Source: JAFAMB01 sp963775805 (GTDB lineage: Bacteria > Verrucomicrobiota > Verrucomicrobiia > Chthoniobacterales > JAFAMB01). From it: a stretch of DNA of 64,000 nt. Positions within the stretch are counted from its first letter, which is position 1. Each line of letters starts with the position of its first letter. Where the stretch lies: the NCBI GenBank assembly GCA_963775805.1, contig CAVZKG010000002.1:744001-808000 (forward strand), given 5' to 3'. The position numbers were made by a program, and so were the translations under genes. This document shows positions 46,082-54,701 of the stretch, piece after piece. The notes below the pieces were generated by a model. The model was not told the origin of the DNA, did not search any database, and saw nothing but the letters and a program-made list of their open reading frames with translations.

Positions 46082-46165
46082 CGAAGCGGCGGCGTGAGCC
46101 GACGCGGCCACACAGATTTCGGTCTCTGGTTTCGGGGGCACTCGTGTGAACAACATACCCCCAGT

Positions 46166-46939
46166 CTATTTCACCTCGTTCAGCCGCTCGGCGTGATTTA
46201 GGTTCTCGCTAGTGATCGCAATCGGAGTAAACAGCATTACCTGCTGGTCCGGCTTTTTGCCATCGCGAAGAAATGCTACCAGCATCTGGAGCGCCTCACG
46301 CACCTCGCCGCCAGGCAGTTGCTCGATAGTGGCTGTCATGTTGCCGGCCCTGATCTGCGCAAGCGCCTCGGGCAAAGCGTCGAAGCCGATCAGCTTCACT
46401 TTGCCGAGTAGGTTGCGAGCCTTCAGGGCCTCTAGCGCACCAAGCGCCATGTCGTCGTTCGCGGCAACGATCACGTCCGGTGGCCTCGACATCCCCGCGA
46501 GGGCCGACTCGGTTATCGCCAGTCCCTTCGAGCGATCAAAGCCCGCGGTATCTTCGAAGACGAATTTGTATTTGTCCTTGGCCTGATCAATGACATTATG
46601 CAGCCCCTTGTTGCGGTCGATGGCCGGGCTCGAACCGGACTGACCCTGGAGGTTCATGATAGTGGCGCCGTCCGGAAACAGCTTCTCGATCAGCTTGCCT
46701 TGCACTTCGCCGCCTTTCACGTTGTCGGCGCCGACATGCGCTAGAATGCCGGGGACCTTGTAGACGCGGCGATCGACGGTAACAACCGGTATCTTTGCAT
46801 CGACCGCTTCCTGAATCGCCGGCGCCAGAGCATCGACATCGATCGGGTAGACTAACATCCCGTCCACGCCTTTGGTGATCGCCGCCTCAACACTGGCCGT
46901 TCTTAGCAGCTCTGCAACCAGAGGCCTTCGCATATGCAC
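46166..46939 (-). pseudogene. RbsB-type sugar ABC binding protein, N-terminally truncated
   Basis: 257 aa of a periplasmic binding protein (peripla_BP_4): VEAAITKGVDGMLVYPIDVD, IPVVTVDRRVYK, VGADNVKGGEVQGKLI, ANDDMALGALEALKARNL. It lacks the signal peptide and about the first 60-80 residues (strand and helix 1 of the first lobe). Without the leader it cannot reach the periplasm, so it is probably nonfunctional. A serine-hydrolase fragment lies directly upstream, and no permease or ATPase is nearby. Confidence 0.75.
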
Positions 46940-46957
46940 CTCGCAGTCGGCCGAGCT

Positions 46958-47290
46958 CTAGTGGGCCTTGTCGGTTGAGACGTCGAGTATTTTGTTAGCG
47001 AGTAGCTTCTCGCCCGCTGCGTCAGCTGGAATTGTTGTATCCGATTTCACCGAGCCGGAAACGGCATCGGCAAATTCGCTCTGCGGGTATCCCTTGTGGC
47101 CCGTCGTTACCGCCACAACGTCCAGGTCCGGGAAGATCATAATCACCTGGCCATAGCGACCAAGCGCCATATAAACATGCTTGTCTGGCAGAACCCAGAA
47201 AAAGTTAGAATACCAGAGTGCAGCCGCCAAGAAGCCCAATTTGTGACCCTGTGCATCATGCAAGCGATGTCCTTGTTCGCTAACTTTCAT
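46958..47290 (-). pseudogene. Serine hydrolase (beta-lactamase family), C-terminal fragment
   Basis: About 110 residues: YSNFFWVLPDKHVYMALGRY, GQVIMIFPDLDVVAVTTG, and LANKILDVSTDK correspond to the last third of class C beta-lactamase/esterase-type serine hydrolases. The S-x-x-K and Y-x-N motifs lie in the missing N-terminal part. It is adjacent to the truncated RbsB-like gene, so both appear to be junk from one rearrangement. Confidence 0.65.
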
Positions 47291-47386
47291 ATCGGGGCCC
47301 GACTCCTTTCTTTGATAGTCGAACTATCGCACTGGCTTTGAATGGCAGCCAACGTTTGTCATCCGCCGTTGGGATAACCTCCTTCG

Positions 47387-47707
47387 CTACTCCACGATCC
47401 AGGCAGTAAAACGACGTTCGGTCTGCTGAGGTGCTCCGAGAAGTGGCAAGTTGCTCATCTCCATCGGCTGGACACTGGCATTAACGAAGCTCCATCCCCG
47501 GCTGATCCGGATGTGCTTCGTCACTTTTTTCGCAAACTTAATCGTCCTGTCTCCCGAGACATGCGAGGAACTAGCAACGACCACTTTGAGCTCACGATCT
47601 GAGAGGGAATTTTTTTCTCGCACCGACTCACGCATGATACCTGCGAATCCTGGTACCACGCGATCGTTAAGGGTAACCAAGCTATAATTTTGTTTCTGAG
47701 AGGACAT
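47387..47707 (-). CDS. Small protein with a canonical ribosome site, in frame with MFS gene
   Basis: ATG at 47707 is preceded by AAAGGAGG (minus strand, 47717-47724), the strongest Shine-Dalgarno seen in the window. The 106-aa product is basic and soluble (LSDRELKVVVASSSHVSGDR, TIKFAKKVTKHIRISRGW). I do not recognise a family. The MFS frame runs into it with no stop, but its base composition is AT-richer than the MFS gene. I think it is a native gene into which the GC-rich island was joined, giving an accidental fusion. Confidence 0.6.
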   Translation of the reverse strand: MSSQKQNYSLVTLNDRVVPGFAGIMRESVREKNSLSDRELKVVVASSSHVSGDRTIKFAKKVTKHIRISRGWSFVNASVQPMEMSNLPLLGAPQQTERRFTAWIVE

Positions 47708-49114
47708 ATCGCTGTGCCTCCTTTCAACGAGACTATTTCCTCTGAAAGAATCGCGGACCGGAAGGCGGCTGGCGGCTGCGAGCACGAGCAATTGCAGCAG
47801 GATGAGCGCCGCGAACGGAATGAGGAACGCGTGCGCCGACGCGGAGGTCACATTGGCAGACAAGGAGACGGTGATCGCAATAACGGTCGTGATGGTGGGG
47901 CCGCCGAGCCTTTGGACAATGTTCACAGCCATCGTGGCGAGGCTCAATTTTTCCCTCGGGACGGCGGCGTAGGCCGCCGCTATCGAAGGGATGCCCGTGG
48001 CACCCTGTCCCATGCCGCGAACAAAGAGGCCGATGAGCGCGGGCACCATCGAGAAACCGCCGAAGGCGATCCAAAGAAACGGAAGGGTCCCCAGAAAATT
48101 CAGCAGCACCCCGCCGGAAGCCACCGCGCGGCAGCCAAACCTGTCCGTCAAATATCCCATGCACGGATACACGCACAGCATGCCCACCCCCATGGACCCA
48201 AGAATCCAGCCGGTCTGCGTCGCCGTAAGGCCGCAGCCCGTGACCAAAAAGAGCGGGATGAGAAACTGCCCGCCGTATATGATCCCGACCGCGAGAAACT
48301 GGGTCGTGGCCGCGATTGAAAAATCCCGGATTTTGAAAAGCTCGATGTCAATCAGCGCCTTCGATTTTCTCCGGTGCGCGTGTCGGAGAAACGCCACCAG
48401 CAGCACCAAACCCAAAACCAGAACCCGGATGTCCCCGTGATGCGACGACTGTTCAAATCCGTACAGCAGGCACACCAGGCCGGGTGAGATTATGATAAAA
48501 CCCGTGAGATCAAAGGGGCGCTTTTGGGTCACCGCCTTGTGCTGCGGGAGTATCCAGGCAGCCAGAACCACGGCCAAAATCCCGACTGGCAGGTTGATAT
48601 AAAAAAGCCAGGGCCAGCCCAGGTATTTCAAGATGGTTCCCGCCAGGATCGGTCCCGCCAGCGGAGCCAGCAGGATCGGCACGGCCGCATATCCGAAAAC
48701 CCGGGCGAACTGCCTTCCGGCAAGCCGCGCGACCATCAACTGGGCCAACGGGGCGAGCAGACCTCCGGCCATCCCTTGAATGAGTCTCGCGCCGATCAAC
48801 TCGGGCATCGTCGTGGCCGCGCCGCACAGGAATGAAGCCAGTGTGAATGAGGAAAAGCAGATCAAATAAAGCCTCTTTGCGCCGAGGCGGGCCACCAGCC
48901 ACGCGTTGAGCGGCAGCATGAGGGCCAGGGCGAGCAGATAGCCGCTGACCACCCATTGGGCCGACGCAATGGTCGAGCGCAACTCCTGTTTGATGAACGA
49001 AAGCGAGACGTTCACGACCGTCGAATCCATTTGCGACATGAACGGACCGAGAATCGCGACGGCGATGATTTTCCAGGCCCCGGGCTCCAGCCCTTCGGAA
49101 TGGGTACGGCTCAT
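47387..49114 (-). CDS. DHA2-type MFS exporter (with extra C-terminal tail)
   Basis: 575 aa. Residues 1-455 are an EmrB/QacA-like (DHA2) drug:H+ antiporter: FMSQMDSTVVNVSLSFIKQE in TM1, VVSGYLLALALMLPLNAWL, GARLIQGMAGGLLAPLAQLM, and a GLVCLLYGFEQ stretch. Ten to fourteen hydrophobic helices follow each other. The last 120 residues are soluble and correspond to the small gene starting at 47707, so the normal stop was probably lost at a junction near 47740. It lies downstream of isochorismatase-fold and MarR genes, which suggests a MarR-controlled efflux operon. Confidence 0.85.
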   Translation of the reverse strand: MSRTHSEGLEPGAWKIIAVAILGPFMSQMDSTVVNVSLSFIKQELRSTIASAQWVVSGYLLALALMLPLNAWLVARLGAKRLYLICFSSFTLASFLCGAATTMPELIGARLIQGMAGGLLAPLAQLMVARLAGRQFARVFGYAAVPILLAPLAGPILAGTILKYLGWPWLFYINLPVGILAVVLAAWILPQHKAVTQKRPFDLTGFIIISPGLVCLLYGFEQSSHHGDIRVLVLGLVLLVAFLRHAHRRKSKALIDIELFKIRDFSIAATTQFLAVGIIYGGQFLIPLFLVTGCGLTATQTGWILGSMGVGMLCVYPCMGYLTDRFGCRAVASGGVLLNFLGTLPFLWIAFGGFSMVPALIGLFVRGMGQGATGIPSIAAAYAAVPREKLSLATMAVNIVQRLGGPTITTVIAITVSLSANVTSASAHAFLIPFAALILLQLLVLAAASRLPVRDSFRGNSLVERRHSDMSSQKQNYSLVTLNDRVVPGFAGIMRESVREKNSLSDRELKVVVASSSHVSGDRTIKFAKKVTKHIRISRGWSFVNASVQPMEMSNLPLLGAPQQTERRFTAWIVE

Positions 49115-49137
49115 GATGCGATGCCTGTCCTTCTGAA

Positions 49138-49707
49138 TCAGCCCTTTTGCGCGGCGATGAATTCGTCCGTCGCGGCGACCCAGGCCTGCCGGGGAAAAAC
49201 CTTTTCGGTCAACACGCGGTGAACCTCCTGATCGGAATCGAAACAGGCATCCTTGAGAACGACACTGCGGAAATCCAGGTCAAAGGCGCGTCTCAGCGTC
49301 GAGAGAACAATCCCGCTCGTCGCGATACCGAAAAAAACGAGGTGCTCGATGCCGCGGGACCGCAGGACCAGCTCAAGATGATTGTCCGAAAACGCACCCA
49401 CTCTCTGCTTGTAGATCACGAGGTCGTCCGGATGAAAAATATCGCCGTGAAATTCCACGGAGGGAGTGCCCTTGACGAAAAGATTGTTTTGTTTGACTTG
49501 CAAAAACAGGGACTCAAAATCCGGAATCTCCGGGTGCCCCTCGGAAAACCCAAGCCCCACATGTATGATGCGGAACTGATTTTGCCGCGCGAACGCGACG
49601 GCTTTCGCGGCCACGCTCATCACGCGTTCGGAATCCGGCACGAGGCCGAAGACTCCTTTTTGAAGATCCAGCGTCAGAAACGCCGTTTTATGGGGATCGA
49701 GTTTCAC
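49138..49707 (-). CDS. Isochorismatase-fold (cysteine hydrolase family) protein lacking Cys
   Basis: 189 aa. TAFLTLDLQKGVFGL gives the family Asp, and VIYKQRVGAFSDNHLELVLR the Lys. The usual nucleophile position (GVATNxCV) reads FGIATSGIVLSTLR, without cysteine. This matches a branch of the family that keeps ATSG.VLST but has no Cys, so hydrolase activity is doubtful. It lies between MarR and MFS genes on the same strand, with gaps of 34 and 23 bp, so one operon is likely. Confidence 0.82.
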   Translation of the reverse strand: MKLDPHKTAFLTLDLQKGVFGLVPDSERVMSVAAKAVAFARQNQFRIIHVGLGFSEGHPEIPDFESLFLQVKQNNLFVKGTPSVEFHGDIFHPDDLVIYKQRVGAFSDNHLELVLRSRGIEHLVFFGIATSGIVLSTLRRAFDLDFRSVVLKDACFDSDQEVHRVLTEKVFPRQAWVAATDEFIAAQKG

Positions 49708-49741
49708 GCGTTATTCCTTTTTGTATTTGGGCGGCAAGCTG

Positions 49742-50182
49742 TCATGACGTTTCCGCCATGCGCTTGAAGAGTTCACCGGCCTTGAAAAGCGTTATCTGTT
49801 CCTGCCTGTCGAGTTCCGCGATGGCCCGCGAGAGCCAGGCGTACGTCGCCTCCTTGGTGTTCCTGCGCAGGGTGATGCCCCGGGCCGTCAGTTTGATGTT
49901 GATCTGGCGCCCGTCCGTGGGGTGAGCCTTGCGCTCGACCAGTCCCATTTTCTCGAGCAACCCCAGGGCCGTGCCGATGGATTGTGGCTTGACGCCTTCG
50001 GCGCGGGCGAGGTCCGCGGCGGTCGCCGGTCCGTGCTTTTCCAGGCGGCGGAGGACCGCCTTTTGTGTCCAGGAGAATTCCTGCAATTCCGGCGGCGTGT
50101 CGGCGCGAATGCGGCGCACGAGCAACCCCAACGCCATGGCAAAATCTTCAACCGCGACTTCATTGTTTTTCTGAGCGATCAT
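49742..50182 (-). CDS. MarR-family regulator
   Basis: 146 aa. Winged helix: LRRLEKHGPATAADLARAEG, KPQSIGTALGLLEKMGLVER, and the wing THPTDGR-type AHPTDGRQINIKLTARG. ATG at 50182. A 27-bp palindrome (50195-50221) sits just upstream, as expected for autorepression of the MarR-isochorismatase-MFS operon. GC-rich; probably part of the transferred block. Confidence 0.88.
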   Translation of the reverse strand: MIAQKNNEVAVEDFAMALGLLVRRIRADTPPELQEFSWTQKAVLRRLEKHGPATAADLARAEGVKPQSIGTALGLLEKMGLVERKAHPTDGRQINIKLTARGITLRRNTKEATYAWLSRAIAELDRQEQITLFKAGELFKRMAETS

Positions 50183-50194
50183 GATTAAGCAGTA

Positions 50195-50221
50195 TAACTT
50201 ATCAGTTTGGCTGTCAAGTTA
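50195..50221. promoter_or_regulatory. MarR operator
   Basis: TAACTTATCAG-TTTGG-CTGTCAAGTTA: arms match at 9 of 11 positions. It lies 13 nt upstream of the MarR start. A related sequence is at 51495-51521. Confidence 0.6.
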
Positions 50222-50362
50222 GCGACCAACGGGGCGGGATCAAAGTCCTGATTAAAATTTGCGATTTTGCTCGTCGTGAGATTTATCGAAGCTGAAGCCG
50301 GGGGGCCGGTTGCGCGTCCTACCGCACCCCTTGTACCGCCCACACTCCCCTAGGACATGCCG

Positions 50363-51343
50363 TCACCCTTGGACGGGCCCGGGCGCGCTCACCTCGATTT
50401 CCGCGCGGTCGGCGGCGCTTAGCGTGATACCACCCGCCGCCGCGTTTTGCACGACTTGCTCGGCGCTTGTCGCGCCGGCGATCACGCTACCGACAATCGG
50501 ATTGCCGGCAAGCCAGGCGATAGCCAGTTGCGCCAGCTTGATCCCGCGCCCGTCGGCGATAGCCTGCAGGCGGTCGATAGCCTCCAGATTTTTTGGTAAG
50601 AAACCCTTGATGAACTGCATCCGGTCCAAGCGCGAGCCCGTCGGAATTGCGCCGCCGCGATATTTTCCGCTCAGCAGGCCGCTGGCGAGGGGGAAATAGG
50701 GCAGCAAGCGCATCTTGTGATCGCGCAGCGCGGGAATGATCGTCTTCTCGGCGTCACGCACCAGGATGCTGTAATTGGCCTCCATGGTGGCAAAGGGCGT
50801 CAGGCCGTTGGCGGTGGCGATCGCTTGCGAGGCGTTCAGGTCGTCGGCGGTGGCAAAGGTCGCCGCCTCGCCGATCGCGCGCACCTTGCCTTGGCGCACC
50901 AGATCGTCGAGTGCGCGCAAGGTTTCTTCGCGCGGCGTTTCGGGATCGGCGACATGCACCTGATAGAGATCGATATAGTCTGTCTTCAGGCGCGTCAGGC
51001 TTTCCTCGACGGCCTGCATGATCCAGCGGCGGGAGGCGCCTTGGCGAGCTTTGTCCTCGCTGAAGACAGGGTAGCCATCCTTGAGCCCGAGCAGTTCGGT
51101 TTGCCCGAATTTCGTGGCGATGATTACCTCTTTGCGGCGCGGCCCCAGCGCCTCGGCGACCAGGCTTTCCTCTAGCCCGCCCCCATGTTCGCCGGCCATG
51201 TCCAGGAAATTGATTCCGGCATCGAGCGCCTTGCGAACGACGGCTACAGCCTGCGCAGCGTTCTGATAAATACCAAAGTTGTTGCAGCCCAACCCGACGA
51301 CCGACGCGCGTATTCCGATGCCCCCAAATTCTCGCATTTCCAT
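50363..51343 (-). CDS. Aldo/keto reductase
   Basis: 326 aa. The TIM-barrel landmarks are REFGGIGIRASVVGLGCNNF, KEVIIATKFG (catalytic Lys), YIDLYQVHVADP (His), and the cofactor end LAIAWLAGNPIVGSVIAGAT. The segment normally reading DTADxYG is DMAGEHGGG: the Asp is present but the catalytic Tyr appears to be His, which would change or abolish reduction of carbonyls with NADPH. Upstream are a promoter and 5' remains of a MarR gene (51.4 kb). GC-rich like its neighbours. Confidence 0.87.
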   Translation of the reverse strand: MEMREFGGIGIRASVVGLGCNNFGIYQNAAQAVAVVRKALDAGINFLDMAGEHGGGLEESLVAEALGPRRKEVIIATKFGQTELLGLKDGYPVFSEDKARQGASRRWIMQAVEESLTRLKTDYIDLYQVHVADPETPREETLRALDDLVRQGKVRAIGEAATFATADDLNASQAIATANGLTPFATMEANYSILVRDAEKTIIPALRDHKMRLLPYFPLASGLLSGKYRGGAIPTGSRLDRMQFIKGFLPKNLEAIDRLQAIADGRGIKLAQLAIAWLAGNPIVGSVIAGATSAEQVVQNAAAGGITLSAADRAEIEVSAPGPVQG

Positions 51344-51406
51344 ACTAAGACTCCTTACTCTTCGCTTCGCTGCAGATCCTCGTTCATCCCGGCATAATCA
51401 GCCAAC

Positions 51407-51521
51407 GCCCATGGAAAACCTTCAACCTCGACTTCACTGTTTTTCTGAGTGACCACGATTAAACAATTTAACTTATCAGTCTACCTGCACAAGATTACTT
51501 ATCAGTCTATATGTCAAGTTT
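51407..51521 (-). pseudogene. Relic of a MarR gene 5' end plus promoter
   Basis: Compared with 50135-50221, the stretch AACCTCGACTTCACTGTTTT, CTGAGTGACCACGATTAA and ACTTATCAGTCTATATGTCA shows clear similarity to the start and upstream of the MarR gene at 50182. The operator-like part is at 51495-51521 (TTACTTATCAG-TCTAT-ATGTCAAGTTT), with a further half-site at 51468-51479. The start codon (here CAC on the plus strand) and the rest of the gene are gone. It lies just upstream of the aldo/keto reductase. Confidence 0.6.
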
Positions 51522-51559
51522 GGCTTGACCCTGTCCTTTTCCTGATCAATTAATGGGCA

Positions 51560-51688
51560 ATGAATCTCTCAGTTTCTGAATCGGCCAAGATCAATGGATA
51601 TAGCCGCAGATGGTGGAAAGAGGCAGTCGTCTATCAGGTTTATCCACGATCCTTTAAGGATTCCAGTGGCGATGGGATAGGGATCTAA
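51560..51688 (+). pseudogene. GH13 alpha-glucosidase-type 5' fragment
   Basis: ATG at 51560 followed by 42 codons containing RRWWKEAVVYQVYPRSFKDS and SGDGIG, the opening of GH13 oligo-1,6-glucosidase, alpha-glucosidase and trehalose synthase. The fragment ends abruptly in TAA at 51686, and 13 bp later an inverted piece of an ABC permease begins. About 500 residues are missing. Confidence 0.75.
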
Positions 51689-51701
51689 ACGGGATCACTT
51701 T

Positions 51702-51810
51702 CTTCCAGACAAACCCAATGATCACGACCGACAGGATGGTTGGCGTAAAGATGATGGTTCGATAAATCGAGGTTCCCCGGATCCGGGCTCCGAGAAGAGC
51801 GGCAAGCAGC
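51702..51810 (-). pseudogene. Inverted copy of an ABC permease segment
   Basis: 108 of 109 bp match the reverse complement of 57690-57798 in the MalF-type permease (LAALLGARIRGTSIYRTIIF and following). The rest of that gene is absent. Near identity means the copying is recent or was maintained by recombination. It marks a rearrangement involving the sugar-transport locus and a GH13 gene. Confidence 0.85.
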
Positions 51811-52229
51811 TTTAGGTCGGCCTCTTCCATCAATCCGAAAGAGAATCGAGAGTTAGCGGAATTGCAGAAGGTAGTTGCTGGAGGTGGGCGATGCAGGCGG
51901 CGTCTGCAGTGAAGTATGAAGCGTGCGAGCCTACGCTCATGTTTATGTTGACAAATGTGAGCAAGCAATCATATTTATAGAATAAAGCCTCAACCGATTG
52001 TGAGAGCAAGCGCTTGAATGCAACCCGCCTCTTGTCATCTTCTACGCAAACGGCTCACCTTCTCTTCCGCCGATAGAACGCACAAGGGGCTTCCGGACGT
52101 ACCCGACGCCTTCAAAGATGCGCTCTCCGTGGGCTCGCTGCACCAGGGTGCTCCAGTTGCGGCGACCGTCGGCGGAGTGGATGCCTTCCACCCAAGCCAT
52201 CTGGTTTACTAAGAGAAAGAAAGTAAAAC
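51811..52229. other. Gap with no gene
   Basis: About 420 bp after the permease copy. A 64-codon plus frame at 52018 is low-scoring. Nothing recognised, apart from proximity to the relics upstream. Confidence 0.35.
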
Positions 52230-52763
52230 GTGAATATAACCGAAAGCGAAAAAATTCTTATTAACTTTTTCCCTGGTCTCCCCAATCGCAAGGGTAAACG
52301 GCCACTCACCATCCATAGCCCACTCCATCTTCAATGCAGCGGCCACGGAGACGATAAACCGCTGCGAGACTTAGTGGACGAGGTGATAACGTGGCCGCAT
52401 ATCGAAGCTGGTCCGCTGCCGGTTGGAAGTGTAAACCTGATCTCTTTCCAACTGAGCGAGGACGTCGCAAGCAGCGACTCTTCCGTTTTCATTGCCGGCA
52501 GGGAGTTTGGAAGAGTTCTCCTCGCTTCGCCAACGATTTACCTTACGCTACCTTTGCTCTGCGCCCATTGGGCTGTTGTGCGGGGTTGGGCGGAGCCACA
52601 TTACGCTTCCGGTTCCGGTTTGGTGGGGCCAGGTGTAATGGTTGTTTACACGCCGCGCGACGAACATGAGTCGGCGGTCTGTCGATCGCTCTTCTGGATT
52701 TCTTACAATGTTTCCCTGAACGAGAGGAGAAAGAAGTCCACTAAAGGTAGTGCGCGCTCTTAA
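52230..52763 (+). CDS. Luciferase-domain (DUF5519) protein
   Basis: 177 aa. The stretches WPHIEAGPLPVGSVNLISFQ, SVFIAGREFGRVLLASPTIY, LPLLCAHWAVVRGWAEPHYA and VVYTPRDEHESAVC match DUF5519, a family annotated 'luciferase domain' or phospholipase-like in soil bacteria and cyanobacteria. No verified function. AGAAAGAAAG about 8 nt upstream may serve as the ribosome site. It starts after about 420 bp of intergenic DNA. Confidence 0.78.
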   Translation: MNITESEKILINFFPGLPNRKGKRPLTIHSPLHLQCSGHGDDKPLRDLVDEVITWPHIEAGPLPVGSVNLISFQLSEDVASSDSSVFIAGREFGRVLLASPTIYLTLPLLCAHWAVVRGWAEPHYASGSGLVGPGVMVVYTPRDEHESAVCRSLFWISYNVSLNERRKKSTKGSARS

Positions 52764-53202
52764 CGCGAACGTGAATCGCCTTGGAATCATTGGGCACTCA
52801 AACGCGATCGATAAAAACGATCCTTCAAACCGGCTGACTATTTTTTTCTAAAGTTGTCGTATGGCAGCCGTTAGAGCTCTTTTCTCCGGCAAAGAGTCCT
52901 GCGGATGAGAAAGCGAATCACAGATGCAAGCGTTTATCTTTCTCAGCAGTCTCTGCGTGATTCTTCTCGCGGCCGCGGCGTGGCGGGCTCGTTGAATCGA
53001 TGCCTAGCGATAGAGTGGCAGGCGATCGCAGTATTTTATTCGTAATTGACCGTGTTCGGCGAGTCAGATGATGTCGCGGGTAACGACCTCCATTTCGATG
53101 GGAAAAGATTCGGCGCTTGCTTTCAAGGAAATGGTAGCAGTTAGTGAGCGGTTATGCTGGCGGGCAATTGGGAAAAACCGTGAGATAGATTGAGAAGACG
53201 AA
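52764..53202. other. Gap with a possible 23-aa hydrophobic peptide
   Basis: About 440 bp. ATG at 52924 encodes a 23-residue peptide, MQAFIFLSSLCVILLAAAAW and two or three more residues, that could be a single-pass small membrane protein. There is no clear ribosome site, so this is speculative. Nothing else is seen. Confidence 0.25.
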
Positions 53203-53442
53203 ATGAGTAAGATCGTAAAAACTTGGCTGCTCGAGACTGAGGAGGGCCGCAGTGTTTTGGTCGATGAGTTTGGCAATTACACCTTAAGCGACTCCTCCGG
53301 CTATCCAGCCGCAGAATTCAGAGAGGGTGAGCATCCCGGCAACGACAAAGACAAATGGGCTGCATCCGTGTCAAAGGTCGTCGGTGTTCCAGTCCGATTG
53401 ATTCGTGGACCGGATTGGTCAGAAGAGGACGTTTACGGATAG
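53203..53442 (+). CDS. Small hypothetical protein (79 aa)
   Basis: Acidic, soluble (SKIVKTWLLETEEGRSVLVD, EFGNYTLSDSSGYPAAEF, GPDWSEEDVYG). AGAAGACG about 7 nt upstream is a weak ribosome site. I do not recognise a family. Codon use and a sensible amino-acid mix favour a real gene. Confidence 0.55.
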   Translation: MSKIVKTWLLETEEGRSVLVDEFGNYTLSDSSGYPAAEFREGEHPGNDKDKWAASVSKVVGVPVRLIRGPDWSEEDVYG

Positions 53443-53513
53443 GCCTACTGGACGTTGTAGGAATTCGATGGCGCGATGGCTCGAGGCGGACGGTTATTCA
53501 CACGGATCCGTAG

Positions 53514-54590
53514 TTAGTCTCGACATCGGATAGTGGATTCCCGCGGAATCAATCTGCAATGGACCTCCCGGTGCAGTTTTGGAGACCGGTCTTTATTTAG
53601 CCGCGTCATAAGCGTGGCCCAAGCTTCATCGGCAAATGCGTCAGCCGGTTGGGAGACGGCCGAAATAAAGGGCCTGAACGCCGTCAACCACTCGGAATCA
53701 TCAAAAGCCAGTAGTGAAATATCTTTTGGTAGGCTTATTCGGCGCTGCGAGATAAGCTTGAGAGCAGCCAGTGTCATATTCTGGGTTGCAGCAAAAACAG
53801 CGGTTGGTCTTTCCTGGCCCGATAGTATCGGCTCAATGGCGCGCATGGCGCTCTGTATTTGAGGGTCTCCGGCCAAGATCACTTGCTCAAGCTTTGATAG
53901 CTTCTCTTCCCGCATCGCTTGCCGGTAGCCTTCAATTCGCTCCTTGATGTTTTGCAGACCAGGGTCTGATGCCAGAAACGCAATTTTTCGGTGTCCCAAA
54001 GAAATCAAGTACCGAGTTCCTTCCAGACTGGCTTCCACGTTGTTGGCACAGATGCTGTCAAACCGATTATCTCGCCCAACCCGATCGACTAGGACAATCG
54101 GGATCTTGGCGCTGTGCAAGTCGGCTAGCGCGGGGGAATCATCGCGACACGGAATGACGATGAGGCCATCGATCTGACGGCTGATGAGTGCCGCAACGCG
54201 TTTTTGTTCCCAATTGGGATCTTCCTGGCTATCAGCAAGCAGAATTTGAGAATCGGTATAAGCGGCGCGCATTTCGATCCGGCGCACAATACCGGCAAAA
54301 AAGCCGATAGTAATGTCCGGGACCACGACCCCAATGATTCCGGATCTTTGTGTGCGCAAACCCATGGCTAGCGGGTTCCGGCTGTACTGGAGTGAAGCGA
54401 TCGCGTCTTGAACTCGCTGCTGGAGCGGTGCGCTGACAAAGTGGTTACCGCGCAAGAAATTCGAGACAGTGGCAGTCGAAACACGTGCGGCTTGGGCGAC
54501 ATCGCGAATCGTTGGCCGCCGGTCATCAATGAGACGCTCGCTTTTCCGCACTTCGAGGGAAAGCATCGCGAATCGCTGACATTTATGCAA
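53514..54590 (-). CDS. LacI-family transcriptional regulator
   Basis: 358 aa (or about 349 from a second Met). HTH: PTIRDVAQAARVSTATVSNF, LRGNHFVSAPLQQRVQDAIA. Ligand domain: GIIGVVVPDITIGFFAGIVR, DGLIVIPCRDDSPAL, ISLLAFDDSEWLTAF. Divergent from the sugar binding-protein gene at 54702 with 111 bp between, which contains TGAAA...TTTCA half-sites at 54607-54644. Presumably represses the transport operon in the absence of its sugar. Confidence 0.9.
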   Translation of the reverse strand: MHKCQRFAMLSLEVRKSERLIDDRRPTIRDVAQAARVSTATVSNFLRGNHFVSAPLQQRVQDAIASLQYSRNPLAMGLRTQRSGIIGVVVPDITIGFFAGIVRRIEMRAAYTDSQILLADSQEDPNWEQKRVAALISRQIDGLIVIPCRDDSPALADLHSAKIPIVLVDRVGRDNRFDSICANNVEASLEGTRYLISLGHRKIAFLASDPGLQNIKERIEGYRQAMREEKLSKLEQVILAGDPQIQSAMRAIEPILSGQERPTAVFAATQNMTLAALKLISQRRISLPKDISLLAFDDSEWLTAFRPFISAVSQPADAFADEAWATLMTRLNKDRSPKLHREVHCRLIPRESTIRCRD

Positions 54591-54606
54591 TTGAAAAATA
54601 CCTTCA

Positions 54607-54644
54607 AATGAAAGCTTGATTTATTTTTGATTAATCGTTTCATT
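54607..54644. promoter_or_regulatory. Possible LacI operator half-sites
   Basis: AATGAAA at 54607-54613 and TTTCATT at 54638-54644 form an inverted pair in the divergent region. The CGTTTCATT half resembles LacI-family half-sites (GAAACG). The spacing is longer than the normal compact operator, so they may be two separate half-sites. Confidence 0.4.
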
Positions 54645-54701
54645 ACGTCGCGTTTTCCCCCCTGAATTTCCTACCCCCATCGTTCGACCCGCCACTCAAT
54701 C

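Noticed and set aside
45452..46156. A 234-codon minus-strand frame
   Set aside because: Antisense to the RibD-type reductase; composition follows from its high GC.
47690..48440. Arg/Lys-rich plus-strand frames over the exporter
   Set aside because: Shadow frames of the membrane protein on the minus strand.
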